A stretch of 7,888 nt of DNA from CAZQSS01 sp964596405 (GCA_964596405.1 CAZQSS010000039.1:1-7888); one strand, 5' to 3'. Numbered from the stretch's first letter, positions 1 through 5,306 are shown. Numbers and translations are program-made. Notes: generated from the letters alone by a model not told the origin.

Positions 1-12
1 AAAAAACAAAAA

Positions 13-17
13 AGGAG
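13..17 (+). promoter_or_regulatory. Shine-Dalgarno site of the GtrA gene
   Basis: AGGAG lies 8 nt before the ATG at 26, within an A-rich leader. It fixes that start. It stands out because genes in the centre of the window have no such site. Confidence 0.75.
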
Positions 18-25
18 AATACCAG

Positions 26-415
26 ATGGCGCTTACACCCAGACTATCGCAAGTTTTGCGATTTATCAGCGCTGGAGGACTCGGTGTTCTCCTGTACTAT
101 TCAACCCTGTATGTCCTGACCGATGTGGCGGGCGTGTGGTATATAGCCTCGGCCACCATCGCATTCATTGTGAACTATGCATCAAACTTTGGGCTGCAAA
201 AATTTTGGACGTTCAAAAATAAGGGAATAAAAAACGTTACCCGTCAAGCCAGCCAATATCTGACCATGTCAATCGTGTTCTTTGCCATTAACCTTGTTTT
301 GCTATATGGATTGGTTGAATACGCGCGTCTTTGGTACTTGACCGCCCAGGCTCTACTCACCATTCTGCTGACAACAACGAGTTACTTCGTCTCGCGGCGA
401 ATTTTCGCCAACTAA
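26..415 (+). CDS. GtrA-family membrane protein
   Basis: This 129-residue protein has four hydrophobic segments, at about residues 9-31, 37-57, 78-98 and 102-123. That is the size and layout of GtrA-like proteins (Pfam GtrA family). Each pair of helices ends in the family's aromatic/basic signature: NFGLQKFWTF (54-63) after helix 2 and SYFVSRRIF (119-127) after helix 4. Family members are inner-membrane proteins linked to cell-surface polysaccharide synthesis, often as presumed flippases for undecaprenyl-phosphate-linked sugars. The substrate cannot be read from sequence. The start is supported by AGGAG 8 nt upstream. The stop is 17 nt before the next gene, so the two are probably co-transcribed. 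No glycosyltransferase partner is visible, though the gene lies at the window edge. Confidence 0.85.
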   Translation: MALTPRLSQVLRFISAGGLGVLLYYSTLYVLTDVAGVWYIASATIAFIVNYASNFGLQKFWTFKNKGIKNVTRQASQYLTMSIVFFAINLVLLYGLVEYARLWYLTAQALLTILLTTTSYFVSRRIFAN

Positions 416-432
416 CCCAAACCGGAGGACAC

Positions 433-1206
433 ATGCACAATCCGTACATCGGCATCACTGATTTCATGAATTCCAATCAGGTCCATGAGATGCTCAAGGT
501 GTTCATTGAGAATCGGCGAACAGGGTCGGAGCGCAAGCTCCATGTCGGAGTCATGATGAGCTACAAAACTCTCCATGGCTTGCCAACTAAATGGCAGACG
601 GCATTTCCTCCCAAAGAAACAGTCAGTTCAATTTTTCTCGGATACGAATACGCGGGGATCTTCAACGTCCTGCACTATGCCGACTACGACGGCATTGATG
701 TTTCTGACAACCTACTGCTGGCCACCTGTTTTGGCGGCCCAAACCTTGACGCTTTGCAGTTGGACATGATCTGGCCGTCGCCGGAGATTGTCAAAAACTA
801 CCGGCAACGCTACCCGAATATCCAGATCATCCTACAAGGCAACACCAAAGCTCTGGAAGCAGTCGGGAACGACATCCCGACGTTCATCAAACGCCTGGCG
901 GAATACGGCGACTCCATTGACTTTATTTTACTCGACAAGAGTATGGGACGCGGCCTGGGTATGGATGCCGTCGGTCTCATTCCGATTGCTCAAGCCATCA
1001 ACGACAGCCTGCCGTCACTGGGTTTAGCGGCTGCCGGCGGCCTGGGCCCCGAGACCCTGCACTTGGTCGAACCTATGGCCAAAGTCTTCCCGAACCTGAG
1101 CATTGATGCCCAAGGAAAACTGCGACCCAGTGGGAATGCTCTGGACCCGATTGACTGGGAGATGGCCAAAAACTATCTCATCAAAGCCCTTCAGCTTCTC
1201 GGCTGA
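433..1206 (+). CDS. TIM-barrel protein distantly related to phosphoribosylanthranilate isomerase (TrpF-like)
   Basis: The 257-residue product resembles TrpF in motif order. GIT near the N-terminus (7-9) is like the family's CGIT. LDALQLD (105-111) resembles the VQLHG strand. ILLDKSMGRGLGMDA (165-179) resembles LLD...GGTG. AAAGGLGPETL (199-209) resembles the AGGL phosphate loop, and IDAQGKLRPSG (224-234) lies where TrpF has DVSSGVE. The residue aligned with the catalytic Cys is Ile6, while the aspartate of LLD (Asp168) is kept. True isomerase activity is therefore doubtful, and a related sugar-phosphate TIM-barrel function is more likely. The ATG at 433 is chosen because GGAGG (424-428) sits 4 nt before it. 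An in-frame start at 331 would overlap the GtrA gene by 85 nt. It ends in TGA and is followed by a strong terminator. No other trp gene is present. Confidence 0.65.
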   Translation: MHNPYIGITDFMNSNQVHEMLKVFIENRRTGSERKLHVGVMMSYKTLHGLPTKWQTAFPPKETVSSIFLGYEYAGIFNVLHYADYDGIDVSDNLLLATCFGGPNLDALQLDMIWPSPEIVKNYRQRYPNIQIILQGNTKALEAVGNDIPTFIKRLAEYGDSIDFILLDKSMGRGLGMDAVGLIPIAQAINDSLPSLGLAAAGGLGPETLHLVEPMAKVFPNLSIDAQGKLRPSGNALDPIDWEMAKNYLIKALQLLG

Positions 1207-1216
1207 AAACAAAACA

Positions 1217-1257
1217 ACCCTGTCTCGCGCCTCAACCGCCAGACAGGGTCTTTTTTT
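1217..1257 (+). terminator. Rho-independent terminator of the GtrA/TrpF-like pair
   Basis: A perfect 9-bp stem (1217-1225 with 1241-1249, arms ACCCTGTCT/AGACAGGGT) has a 15-nt loop and is followed by a run of seven T. It lies 10 nt after the TGA at 1206. Confidence 0.9.
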
Positions 1258-1287
1258 ATTTAACTAATCTCACCAAAACAACAATTT

Positions 1288-1315
1288 CTCTGTGTTAGAT
1301 ATTTCTAACACAGAG
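1288..1315. repeat. Perfect 12-bp inverted repeat (hairpin or operator)
   Basis: CTCTGTGTTAGA (1288-1299) is exactly complementary to 1304-1315 across a 4-nt TATT spacer. No T-run follows on either strand, so it is not a standard terminator. It lies between the terminator at 1217-1257 and the greA promoter, about 75 bp before the -10 box. It could be a protein-binding site, an mRNA hairpin or a small repeat element. Confidence 0.6.
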
Positions 1316-1367
1316 GAATCAGATGAGAGAATATAAATGAGATGACTTGAAATGTTAAAAATCGTAA

Positions 1368-1396
1368 TTCATCTTTTTTCTGCCTTGTGATACTAT
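1368..1396 (+). promoter_or_regulatory. Extended -10 promoter of greA, leaderless arrangement
   Basis: TACTAT (1391-1396) is preceded by TGA, giving a TGnTACTAT extended -10. The -35 position 17 bp upstream (1368-1373, TTCATC) is weak. Exactly 6 nt separate the -10 from the ATG at 1403, which puts the expected +1 on the start codon. Confidence 0.55.
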
Positions 1397-1402
1397 GGGG
1401 GT

Positions 1403-1900
1403 ATGCAAACTCCCTACCGAAAACCCGGGAAAACCGCTCACTTGCCCCAAGACACGCACATCACCGAAGCGCGGGCTTTTGAAATTAAAGAAAAATTGAA
1501 GAGCCTCAAAAAAACTATTCCGAAACTGGCGGCCGAAGTGGCTCTCTTGGCCGAAGGCGGCGATTTTTCCGAAAACGCCGGTTACCAGGCGGCCAAGGGA
1601 CGCCTGCGAGCGGTTCATCAAAAAATCCTTACTTGCGAAAGTCAGTTGCGCTGGGCGATAATTATCAAACCGCAAAAACAAACCGACGCTGTCTGCGTCG
1701 GGCACAAAGTAACGGTCGCCGATGGCCAAAAACAAAAAACTTATCTGATTCTCGGCTCAATGGAAACCGATCCGCAAAAAGGCATTATTTCCCAAAACTC
1801 CCCCTTGGGAATAAAACTGATTGGCCGATGCGTTGGCGATGTTATAAAATTGAAACTAAAAGATAAAGAAACCGAATACAAAATCGTGAAGATTGAGTAG
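1403..1900 (+). CDS. greA: GreA/GreB-family transcript cleavage factor
   Basis: The 165-residue protein has the two-part GreA design. An N-terminal coiled-coil hairpin spans about 20-90, with the tip motif GGDFSENAGY (52-61). Asp54 and Glu57 correspond to the tip acidic pair (D41/E44 in E. coli GreA) that helps bind Mg2+ in the polymerase secondary channel. A C-terminal FKBP-like domain holds the typical ISQNSPLGIKLIGRCVGD segment. Gre factors stimulate RNA polymerase to cleave backtracked RNA and resume elongation. The first 18 residues (MQTPYRKPGK...) are basic and unlike the usual GreA N-terminus. No Shine-Dalgarno site is spaced to serve the ATG: the G-run ends 1 nt before it, and a -10 box sits 6 nt upstream, so the mRNA is probably leaderless. 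The gene is convergent with engB, with 24 bp between stops. Confidence 0.88.
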   Translation: MQTPYRKPGKTAHLPQDTHITEARAFEIKEKLKSLKKTIPKLAAEVALLAEGGDFSENAGYQAAKGRLRAVHQKILTCESQLRWAIIIKPQKQTDAVCVGHKVTVADGQKQKTYLILGSMETDPQKGIISQNSPLGIKLIGRCVGDVIKLKLKDKETEYKIVKIE

Positions 1901-1924
1901 CCTTTGATAAGTCCGACATAACAT

Positions 1925-2497
1925 TTATTCCGCAACAATTACATCAACCAGCTCACCGGCTCCAATTCTCTTTTCCGCCGAATAAGGAATAACTTTGTGC
2001 ATACCAATAATGTCTCTTATTTTTTGTATTTGCCTATCATATTCTGATTTTTTTATTTTGTCTATTTTATTCGCCACGACAATAATGTCCTTGTTTTCTT
2101 CTTCCAAACTGCGGAGCATGTTCATGTCATCGCTTGTCGGACCAATTTTTGCGTCTACAATGAGAACAACTTTTCTAAAAACATAACCCGAATCAAACAA
2201 GTACCAGCCGATCATTTTTTGAATTTTGCGCCATACCTCTTTGGGCACTTTAGCAAATCCATAGCCCGGCAAATCAACCAAATAAAAAACTCTATTTATC
2301 AAAAATATATTTATCTGCTGAGTGCGTCCGGGGAAAAAACTGGTCTTGGCCAAACTTTTCTGATTAGTGACGGAATTAATGATGCTTGATTTGCCCACAT
2401 TGGAACGGCCAACAAAAACAACCTGAGGCGTGCCATCCTCAAAAATATCGTCGGTGCCGACTGCGCCTTTTATAAATGTCGCGGATCTTATGTTCAT
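1925..2497 (-). CDS. engB: Ribosome biogenesis GTPase EngB (YihA/YsxC)
   Basis: The 190-residue product is a complete TRAFAC-class GTPase of EngB type. Visible motifs are G1 GRSNVGKSS (30-38), G2 FPGRTQ with Thr59, G3 DLPGYG (75-80), G4 NKID (143-146) and G5 SAEK (173-176). The GRSNVGKSS, FPGRTQ and DLPGYG forms are diagnostic of EngB among small GTPases. The usual EngB G4 is TKxD, so NKID is a small variation. The protein acts in late assembly of the large ribosomal subunit. A GTG six bases upstream (2501-2503) would add two residues. The ATG at 2497 is preferred because a TTGACT-17-TAGCAT promoter ends 6 nt before it, making it the expected first transcribed codon. No Shine-Dalgarno site is present. 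Confidence 0.93.
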   Translation of the reverse strand: MNIRSATFIKGAVGTDDIFEDGTPQVVFVGRSNVGKSSIINSVTNQKSLAKTSFFPGRTQQINIFLINRVFYLVDLPGYGFAKVPKEVWRKIQKMIGWYLFDSGYVFRKVVLIVDAKIGPTSDDMNMLRSLEEENKDIIVVANKIDKIKKSEYDRQIQKIRDIIGMHKVIPYSAEKRIGAGELVDVIVAE

Positions 2498-2503
2498 ATA
2501 CAC

Positions 2504-2532
2504 ATGCTATCCAACAGCTCTTGTTAAGTCAA
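2504..2532 (-). promoter_or_regulatory. engB promoter, leaderless arrangement
   Basis: On the minus strand, TTGACT (2532-2527) and TAGCAT (2509-2504) are separated by exactly 17 bp. The ATG of engB begins 7 nt after the -10, as at greA. The 9-mer TAGCATGTG covering the -10 recurs 39 bp upstream (2548-2540). Confidence 0.7.
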
Positions 2533-2549
2533 TTTTTATCACATGCTAA

Positions 2550-2571
2550 AATCTCCCCGGATGGGGAGATT
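2550..2571 (-). terminator. Hairpin terminator after the efp/small-protein genes
   Basis: A perfect 9-bp stem AATCTCCCC/GGGGAGATT has a 4-nt loop. On the minus strand the arm ends in TT and is followed by TTAGC, a weak T-tract. It sits between the 20-residue gene and the engB promoter. The other strand has CTTTTG after the stem, so it may work both ways. Confidence 0.6.
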
Positions 2572-2579
2572 CTTTTGAA

Positions 2580-2642
2580 TTACTTTTTGTTCTTTTTTGG
2601 TTTTTTGACGTTTTTTTTGTGAGCATTGTTTCCTTTTGCCAT
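2580..2642 (-). CDS. Probable 20-residue Lys/Asn-rich small protein
   Basis: ATG at 2642 to TAA at 2580 encodes a 20-residue peptide starting MAKGNNAHKKNVKKP. It has ten lysines, no acidic residue and no hydrophobic stretch. It resembles the tiny basic MAKG(K/N)N-type peptides annotated as hypothetical in several bacterial groups, and such peptides often bind RNA or the ribosome. That resemblance is from memory and unchecked. It begins 35 nt after the efp stop and ends 8 nt before the terminator stem, which fits the last gene of an efp transcript. No Shine-Dalgarno site precedes it, as for its neighbours. The A-rich composition makes a chance ORF possible, but position and codon framing favour a real gene. 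Confidence 0.5.
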   Translation of the reverse strand: MAKGNNAHKKNVKKPKKNKK

Positions 2643-2677
2643 AGAAATTACTAATTACTAGAATTAATGAGAGAAAT

Positions 2678-3238
2678 TTACGCTCGCTCCACGTACTCCC
2701 CAGTTTCGGTGTTGATGATGATTTCTTCACCCTCTTTGATAAATAACGGGGCTTGGACTTTGAGATTGTTTTCCAGCGTCACTTCTTTGGTGACGTTACC
2801 CGAAGCGGTGTCGCCCTTAACACCCGGCGGAGCCTCAATTACTTTGTAAGCCACCTTGCGCGGCAATTCCACTGATAAAGGCGTGCCATCGTGCGAAACC
2901 ACCATCACTTCCATCCCCTCTTTTAAATAATTCTTTTTATCGCCCAAAAGCGATTCATTGATTTCCATCTGCTCGTAACTGGAATTATCCATAAAAGCGC
3001 GCATTTCGCCGGCGGCGTAGAGGTATTGCAACTTGCGGCGTTCCACCCGCACAAAATCCACAGATTCGTTTGATTTAAAAGTGCGATCCATGGTTTTGCC
3101 GGTCCGGATATTGCGCATTTTGGTGCGCACAAAAGCCGCGCCCTTGCCCGGGTTAACGTGCTGAAAATCAGTCACGAGATTAATTTCCCCATCTATTGAG
3201 AGGATTGATTCTTTGCCGATATCGTTTACAGAGCCCAT
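2678..3238 (-). CDS. efp: Translation elongation factor P (EF-P)
   Basis: The 186-residue protein has standard EF-P length and three domains. The N-terminal KOW-like domain carries the tip loop QHVNPGKGAAFVR (26-38), followed by two OB domains. The C-terminal signature runs from PPGVKGDTASG to EGEEIIINTETGEYVERA. Lys32 in PGKG is the equivalent of the residue modified in E. coli EF-P (Lys34, beta-lysylation). EF-P enters the ribosomal E site and rescues ribosomes stalled at polyproline. An EpmA-like ligase gene lies upstream on the same strand, separated only by the NYN gene, which supports a modified Lys32. There is no Shine-Dalgarno site before the ATG. A CATAAT-like box lies 17 nt upstream but has no convincing -35. 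Confidence 0.95.
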   Translation of the reverse strand: MGSVNDIGKESILSIDGEINLVTDFQHVNPGKGAAFVRTKMRNIRTGKTMDRTFKSNESVDFVRVERRKLQYLYAAGEMRAFMDNSSYEQMEINESLLGDKKNYLKEGMEVMVVSHDGTPLSVELPRKVAYKVIEAPPGVKGDTASGNVTKEVTLENNLKVQAPLFIKEGEEIIINTETGEYVERA

Positions 3239-3269
3239 ATTAAAATGAATTAGGAATTATGAATAATGT

Positions 3270-3325
3270 CCCGACGCACCACATCTTTGATGACAAGGAA
3301 GTCGGAATCCCGACTTTACGTCGGG
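3270..3325 (-). other. Four-arm alternative hairpin region upstream of efp
   Basis: On the minus strand CCCGAC (3325-3320), GTCGGG (3314-3309), CCGAC (3305-3301) and GTCGGG (3275-3270) occur in order. Each CCGAC arm can pair with either GTCGGG arm, so mutually exclusive hairpins are possible. No T-run follows, so a terminator is unlikely. It could be a regulatory leader or a degenerate intergenic repeat. Confidence 0.4.
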
Positions 3326-3353
3326 AAATTATGAATCTTGTTTAATAGCCCAT

Positions 3354-3929
3354 TTAAAGTAATTTTGCCTCCGTCGCAATAAATGATTCTATATCCTCTT
3401 TAACCAAAAGTCTTGAGCGCGCTGATACTGCGGTTAATGCCACCGACGGCTTAAAAGAGAAACCCACATATTCTACCTCTTTGCCCAAATGATGGACTTT
3501 TTTGATCGCGGGAATCAAATCTGTATCTGAAGATATCAAAATTGCCACATCATAAAGGTCGTCATAGGCGCCAACAAGCAAATCAACGGCGAGTTTCACG
3601 TCCACACCTTTTTCATGATAAACACCATTAGTGTTCATGATATAGCCCTGTTTAATAACAAAATTTTGGTTGGGTGATTTTAAATGTGCAAACAATCTCT
3701 GTTGTTCTTTTCTTAATTTTTGACCCTTCTCATTACTTTCCTCGGCTCGAACTACTCCCACATAATAACGACAAGAAACAATAGTTCGACCACTCACCAA
3801 TTTTTCTGCTAAACCACGAAAATTAAAATTTGTTAAATTTTCTATATTTAATTCCCGCGACTTCATTTTATGATAGAAATTACTTCCATCAACATACACG
3901 GCAACTCGCGTCGGAGTATCGTAAATCAT
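3354..3929 (-). CDS. NYN-domain (LabA/DUF88-like) putative nuclease
   Basis: The 191-residue protein is a single NYN domain, a PIN-like Rossmannoid nuclease fold. It opens with the strand-plus-motif VYVDGSNFY (11-19, Asp14). It continues with EKGVDVKLAVDLLVGAY (106-122, Asp110 and Asp116) and ISSDTDLIPAI (132-142, Asp135 and Asp137). These aspartates form the expected metal-binding pocket. Family members are proposed or shown to cut RNA, but the substrate here is unknown. Its position between an EF-P ligase gene and efp suggests a translation or RNA-quality link, by context only. The ATG at 3929 has no Shine-Dalgarno site. A strong promoter lies about 70 bp upstream, with a terminator hairpin in between. 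No terminator separates it from efp. Confidence 0.85.
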   Translation of the reverse strand: MIYDTPTRVAVYVDGSNFYHKMKSRELNIENLTNFNFRGLAEKLVSGRTIVSCRYYVGVVRAEESNEKGQKLRKEQQRLFAHLKSPNQNFVIKQGYIMNTNGVYHEKGVDVKLAVDLLVGAYDDLYDVAILISSDTDLIPAIKKVHHLGKEVEYVGFSFKPSVALTAVSARSRLLVKEDIESFIATEAKLL

Positions 3930-3931
3930 AC

Positions 3932-3970
3932 CTATTTAATGAAAAACCCGCCGTATGACCTTGCGGCCAT
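3932..3970 (-). CDS. Possible 12-codon leader peptide before the NYN gene
   Basis: ATG at 3970 to TAG at 3932 encodes MAARSYGGFFIK, ending 2 nt before the NYN start codon. It runs through the terminator hairpin, so a translating ribosome would disrupt the stem. This layout is typical of attenuation leaders, but there is no Shine-Dalgarno site and no striking run of one amino acid. Chance is a serious alternative. Confidence 0.25.
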   Translation of the reverse strand: MAARSYGGFFIK

Positions 3971-3979
3971 AGAGCGGGT
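3940..3979 (-). terminator. Terminator or attenuator in the NYN leader
   Basis: On the minus strand ACCCGC (3979-3974) pairs with GCGGGT (3951-3946). The stem continues inward through a C-C mismatch and ATGGCC/GGTCAT pairing to a GCAA tetraloop (GNRA class), and TTTTT follows. It lies between a strong promoter and the NYN ATG, so transcripts from that promoter would end after about 50 nt or read through. It is too far from the epmA stop, and beyond the new promoter, to be a simple epmA terminator. Confidence 0.75.
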
Positions 3980-3995
3980 GATTTTAGCTACTTTA

Positions 3996-4024
3996 AGTAT
4001 AGTACAATCACAAACGTTTGTCAA
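3996..4024 (-). promoter_or_regulatory. Near-consensus sigma70-type promoter for the NYN/efp genes
   Basis: TTGACA (4024-4019) and TATACT (4001-3996) are separated by exactly 17 bp on the minus strand. This is the best promoter in the window. Expected +1 is near 3989, giving a leader of about 60 nt before the NYN start. Confidence 0.8.
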
Positions 4025-4034
4025 GCCGTTTGTC
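4010..4034. promoter_or_regulatory. Possible operator: palindrome and direct repeat over the -35 box
   Basis: ACAAACGTTTGT (4010-4021) is a perfect 12-bp palindrome overlapping the -35 hexamer. The octamer CGTTTGTC occurs at 4015-4022 and again at 4027-4034. A CAAACGTTTG core with central CG resembles LacI/PurR-type operators, but no such regulator is in the window. Confidence 0.4.
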
Positions 4035-4093
4035 CACAACCACATTTTAAAACATTGGGAGGCTGCTTTCATAAAATATTTAAATACTCGACG

Positions 4094-5131
4094 TCACAGT
4101 GTGTTAAAAAGGTCTCCGGCGGCCAAAAACAAAACTTCATCTATCGTCTTGCTATCAGTCAGTAACATTACCAGCCTATCAACCCCGAGGGCGATGCCGC
4201 CGCAGGGCGGAACGTTTTTAAGAGCTTCAATCAAATCTTCATCAATTTGGAGCGAACCTTTGCCCAGCTCTTTTCTTTTTTCAATGTCGGCTTCAAATCG
4301 CGCGCGTTGTTCGTCTGAATCCGTCAATTCCGAATAAGCATTGGCTAGTTCCAGGCCGGCGATATAGAGTTCAAACCGTTCAGCCCAGCGCCCGTCATCT
4401 TTTTTAATTCGGGACAAGGCCGCCATTGGCGCCGGATAATCGTAGATAAAAACCGGCTGGTTTAATTCCGTGAGTCGCGGCTCAACCTCGGATAAAAAAA
4501 TTTTAAAGAATAAATCGTCAAAAGAATCACCCTGATTTGCCGCATAACCCTTGATCCTGGCCAGTTCGGCCATTTTATCGTAATCCAAATAATTATTCAA
4601 GTCCGCGCCGGCATATTTTTGCCAAGCCTCGGCCATACTCAATTTAGGCCACGGCGGCGTTAAATCAATCTCCCGGCCCTGATATTTAATTTTCAACGCG
4701 CCGCCCAATTTTTGGACGACAAATGCCACCAGCTCTTCTGTCCGCCTCATCACATCTTTGTAGTTAGACCCAACTTCATACCACTCCAGCATGGTAAATT
4801 CCGGATTATGGGTTTCGCCCCAGGGTTCGTGGTCGCGAAAACATTTGCCCAGTTGAAAAATTTTTGACAAACCGCCGGCCAGAGCTTTCTTTAAAGATAA
4901 CTCCGGGGAGGTGATTAAATAACCTTTGACCGGCCGGCCGTTTTCTTGGTGGGCCAATACTTCCATCGGGTTTAGATTCGGTTCCAAACTCGGCCGCGCC
5001 ACCAAAAGCGGCGAATCAATTTCTAAAAAATCCTCTTTTTCAAAAAACTGCCTAATCAAATTAAAAATCCGGGCGCGTTTTTCCAACTTCACCCGGTAGG
5101 CTGGGTTATTTTTTAGCTCTTGCCAGTTCAT
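4094..5131 (-). CDS. epmA: EF-P lysine ligase, EpmA/GenX/PoxA-like (LysRS paralogue)
   Basis: The 345-residue protein is a class II lysyl-tRNA synthetase catalytic core without the N-terminal OB anticodon-binding domain. This is the hallmark of EpmA, which attaches (R)-beta-lysine to EF-P, as opposed to LysRS of about 500 residues. Motif 1 lies near FLEIDSP (35-41). Motif 2 covers FRDHEPWGETHNPEFTMLEWY (98-118). ERFELYIAGLELANAYSELTD (251-271) is the lysine pocket, and motif 3 is GGIALGVDRLVML (311-323). Ala314 matches E. coli EpmA Ala298, where LysRS has Gly; that Ala is linked to beta-lysine preference. efp lies about 0.9 kb downstream on the same strand. EpmB, which makes beta-lysine, is not in view. 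The ATG at 5131 is preferred. An in-frame ATG at 5167 would add 12 unfamily-like residues and begin inside a repeat. No Shine-Dalgarno site. Confidence 0.85.
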   Translation of the reverse strand: MNWQELKNNPAYRVKLEKRARIFNLIRQFFEKEDFLEIDSPLLVARPSLEPNLNPMEVLAHQENGRPVKGYLITSPELSLKKALAGGLSKIFQLGKCFRDHEPWGETHNPEFTMLEWYEVGSNYKDVMRRTEELVAFVVQKLGGALKIKYQGREIDLTPPWPKLSMAEAWQKYAGADLNNYLDYDKMAELARIKGYAANQGDSFDDLFFKIFLSEVEPRLTELNQPVFIYDYPAPMAALSRIKKDDGRWAERFELYIAGLELANAYSELTDSDEQRARFEADIEKRKELGKGSLQIDEDLIEALKNVPPCGGIALGVDRLVMLLTDSKTIDEVLFLAAGDLFNTL

Positions 5132-5161
5132 AAACTTAGACTGCTGAACAATTTCACACGA

Positions 5162-5251
5162 TGTCATCCCCGTGAAAACGGGGATCCAGTCTCATAATCG
5201 CCTGCCTACCGGACAGGCAGGCTGGATTCCCGATCCTGGTCTGGAATGACA
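5162..5251. repeat. 90-bp nested inverted-repeat element (MITE/REP-like)
   Basis: The element is bounded by TGTCAT (5162-5167) and ATGACA (5246-5251). Inside are CCCCGT-gaaa-ACGGGG, then ATCCAG paired with CTGGAT, then GCCTGCC paired with GGCAGGC. This gives a nested multi-hairpin structure. No ORF or transposase is present. It lies 30 bp upstream of the epmA start, and its edge creates a spurious upstream ATG. Confidence 0.7.
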
Positions 5252-5283
5252 GAAAAATGAATTATTCTACACTCTCAAACTAA

Positions 5284-5306
5284 AGACAGGGCTTGCGGCC
5301 CTGTCT
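5284..5306 (-). terminator. Terminator of the rpsF-ssb-rpsR operon
   Basis: A 9-bp perfect stem AGACAGGGC/GCCCTGTCT has a 5-nt loop and sits 11 nt after the rpsR stop. On the minus strand TTTAGTTT follows. On the plus strand the stem is followed by ATTTTTT, so it could act in both directions. Its arm shares AGACAGGG/CCCTGTCT with the terminator at 1217-1257. Confidence 0.75.

Noticed and set aside
1204..1206. TGA as a sense codon (code 25 or 4)
   Set aside because: Read-through of this TGA would run into the terminator hairpin, and no other gene has an in-frame TGA.
1355..1735. 126-codon open frame on the minus strand
   Set aside because: It is antisense to the well-supported greA gene and has no family resemblance.
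2501..2503. GTG start for engB
   Set aside because: It lies directly after the -10 box, so it would be upstream of the expected transcription start; the ATG at 2497 fits.
2539..2730. 63-codon minus-strand frame overlapping the efp 3' end
   Set aside because: It is a shifted frame over efp and the 20-residue gene, and it runs through the terminator.
3870..4337. 155-codon open frame on the plus strand
   Set aside because: It overlaps the NYN gene start, the promoter/terminator region and the epmA 3' end on the opposite strand, and shows no recognisable domain.
4094..5131. Annotation as a housekeeping lysyl-tRNA synthetase
   Set aside because: The N-terminal anticodon-binding domain is absent, motif 3 has the EpmA-type Ala, and efp is adjacent. 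EpmA-like is the better call.
5132..5167. Upstream ATG (5167) for epmA
   Set aside because: It adds 12 residues unlike the family and starts within the end of a repeat element.
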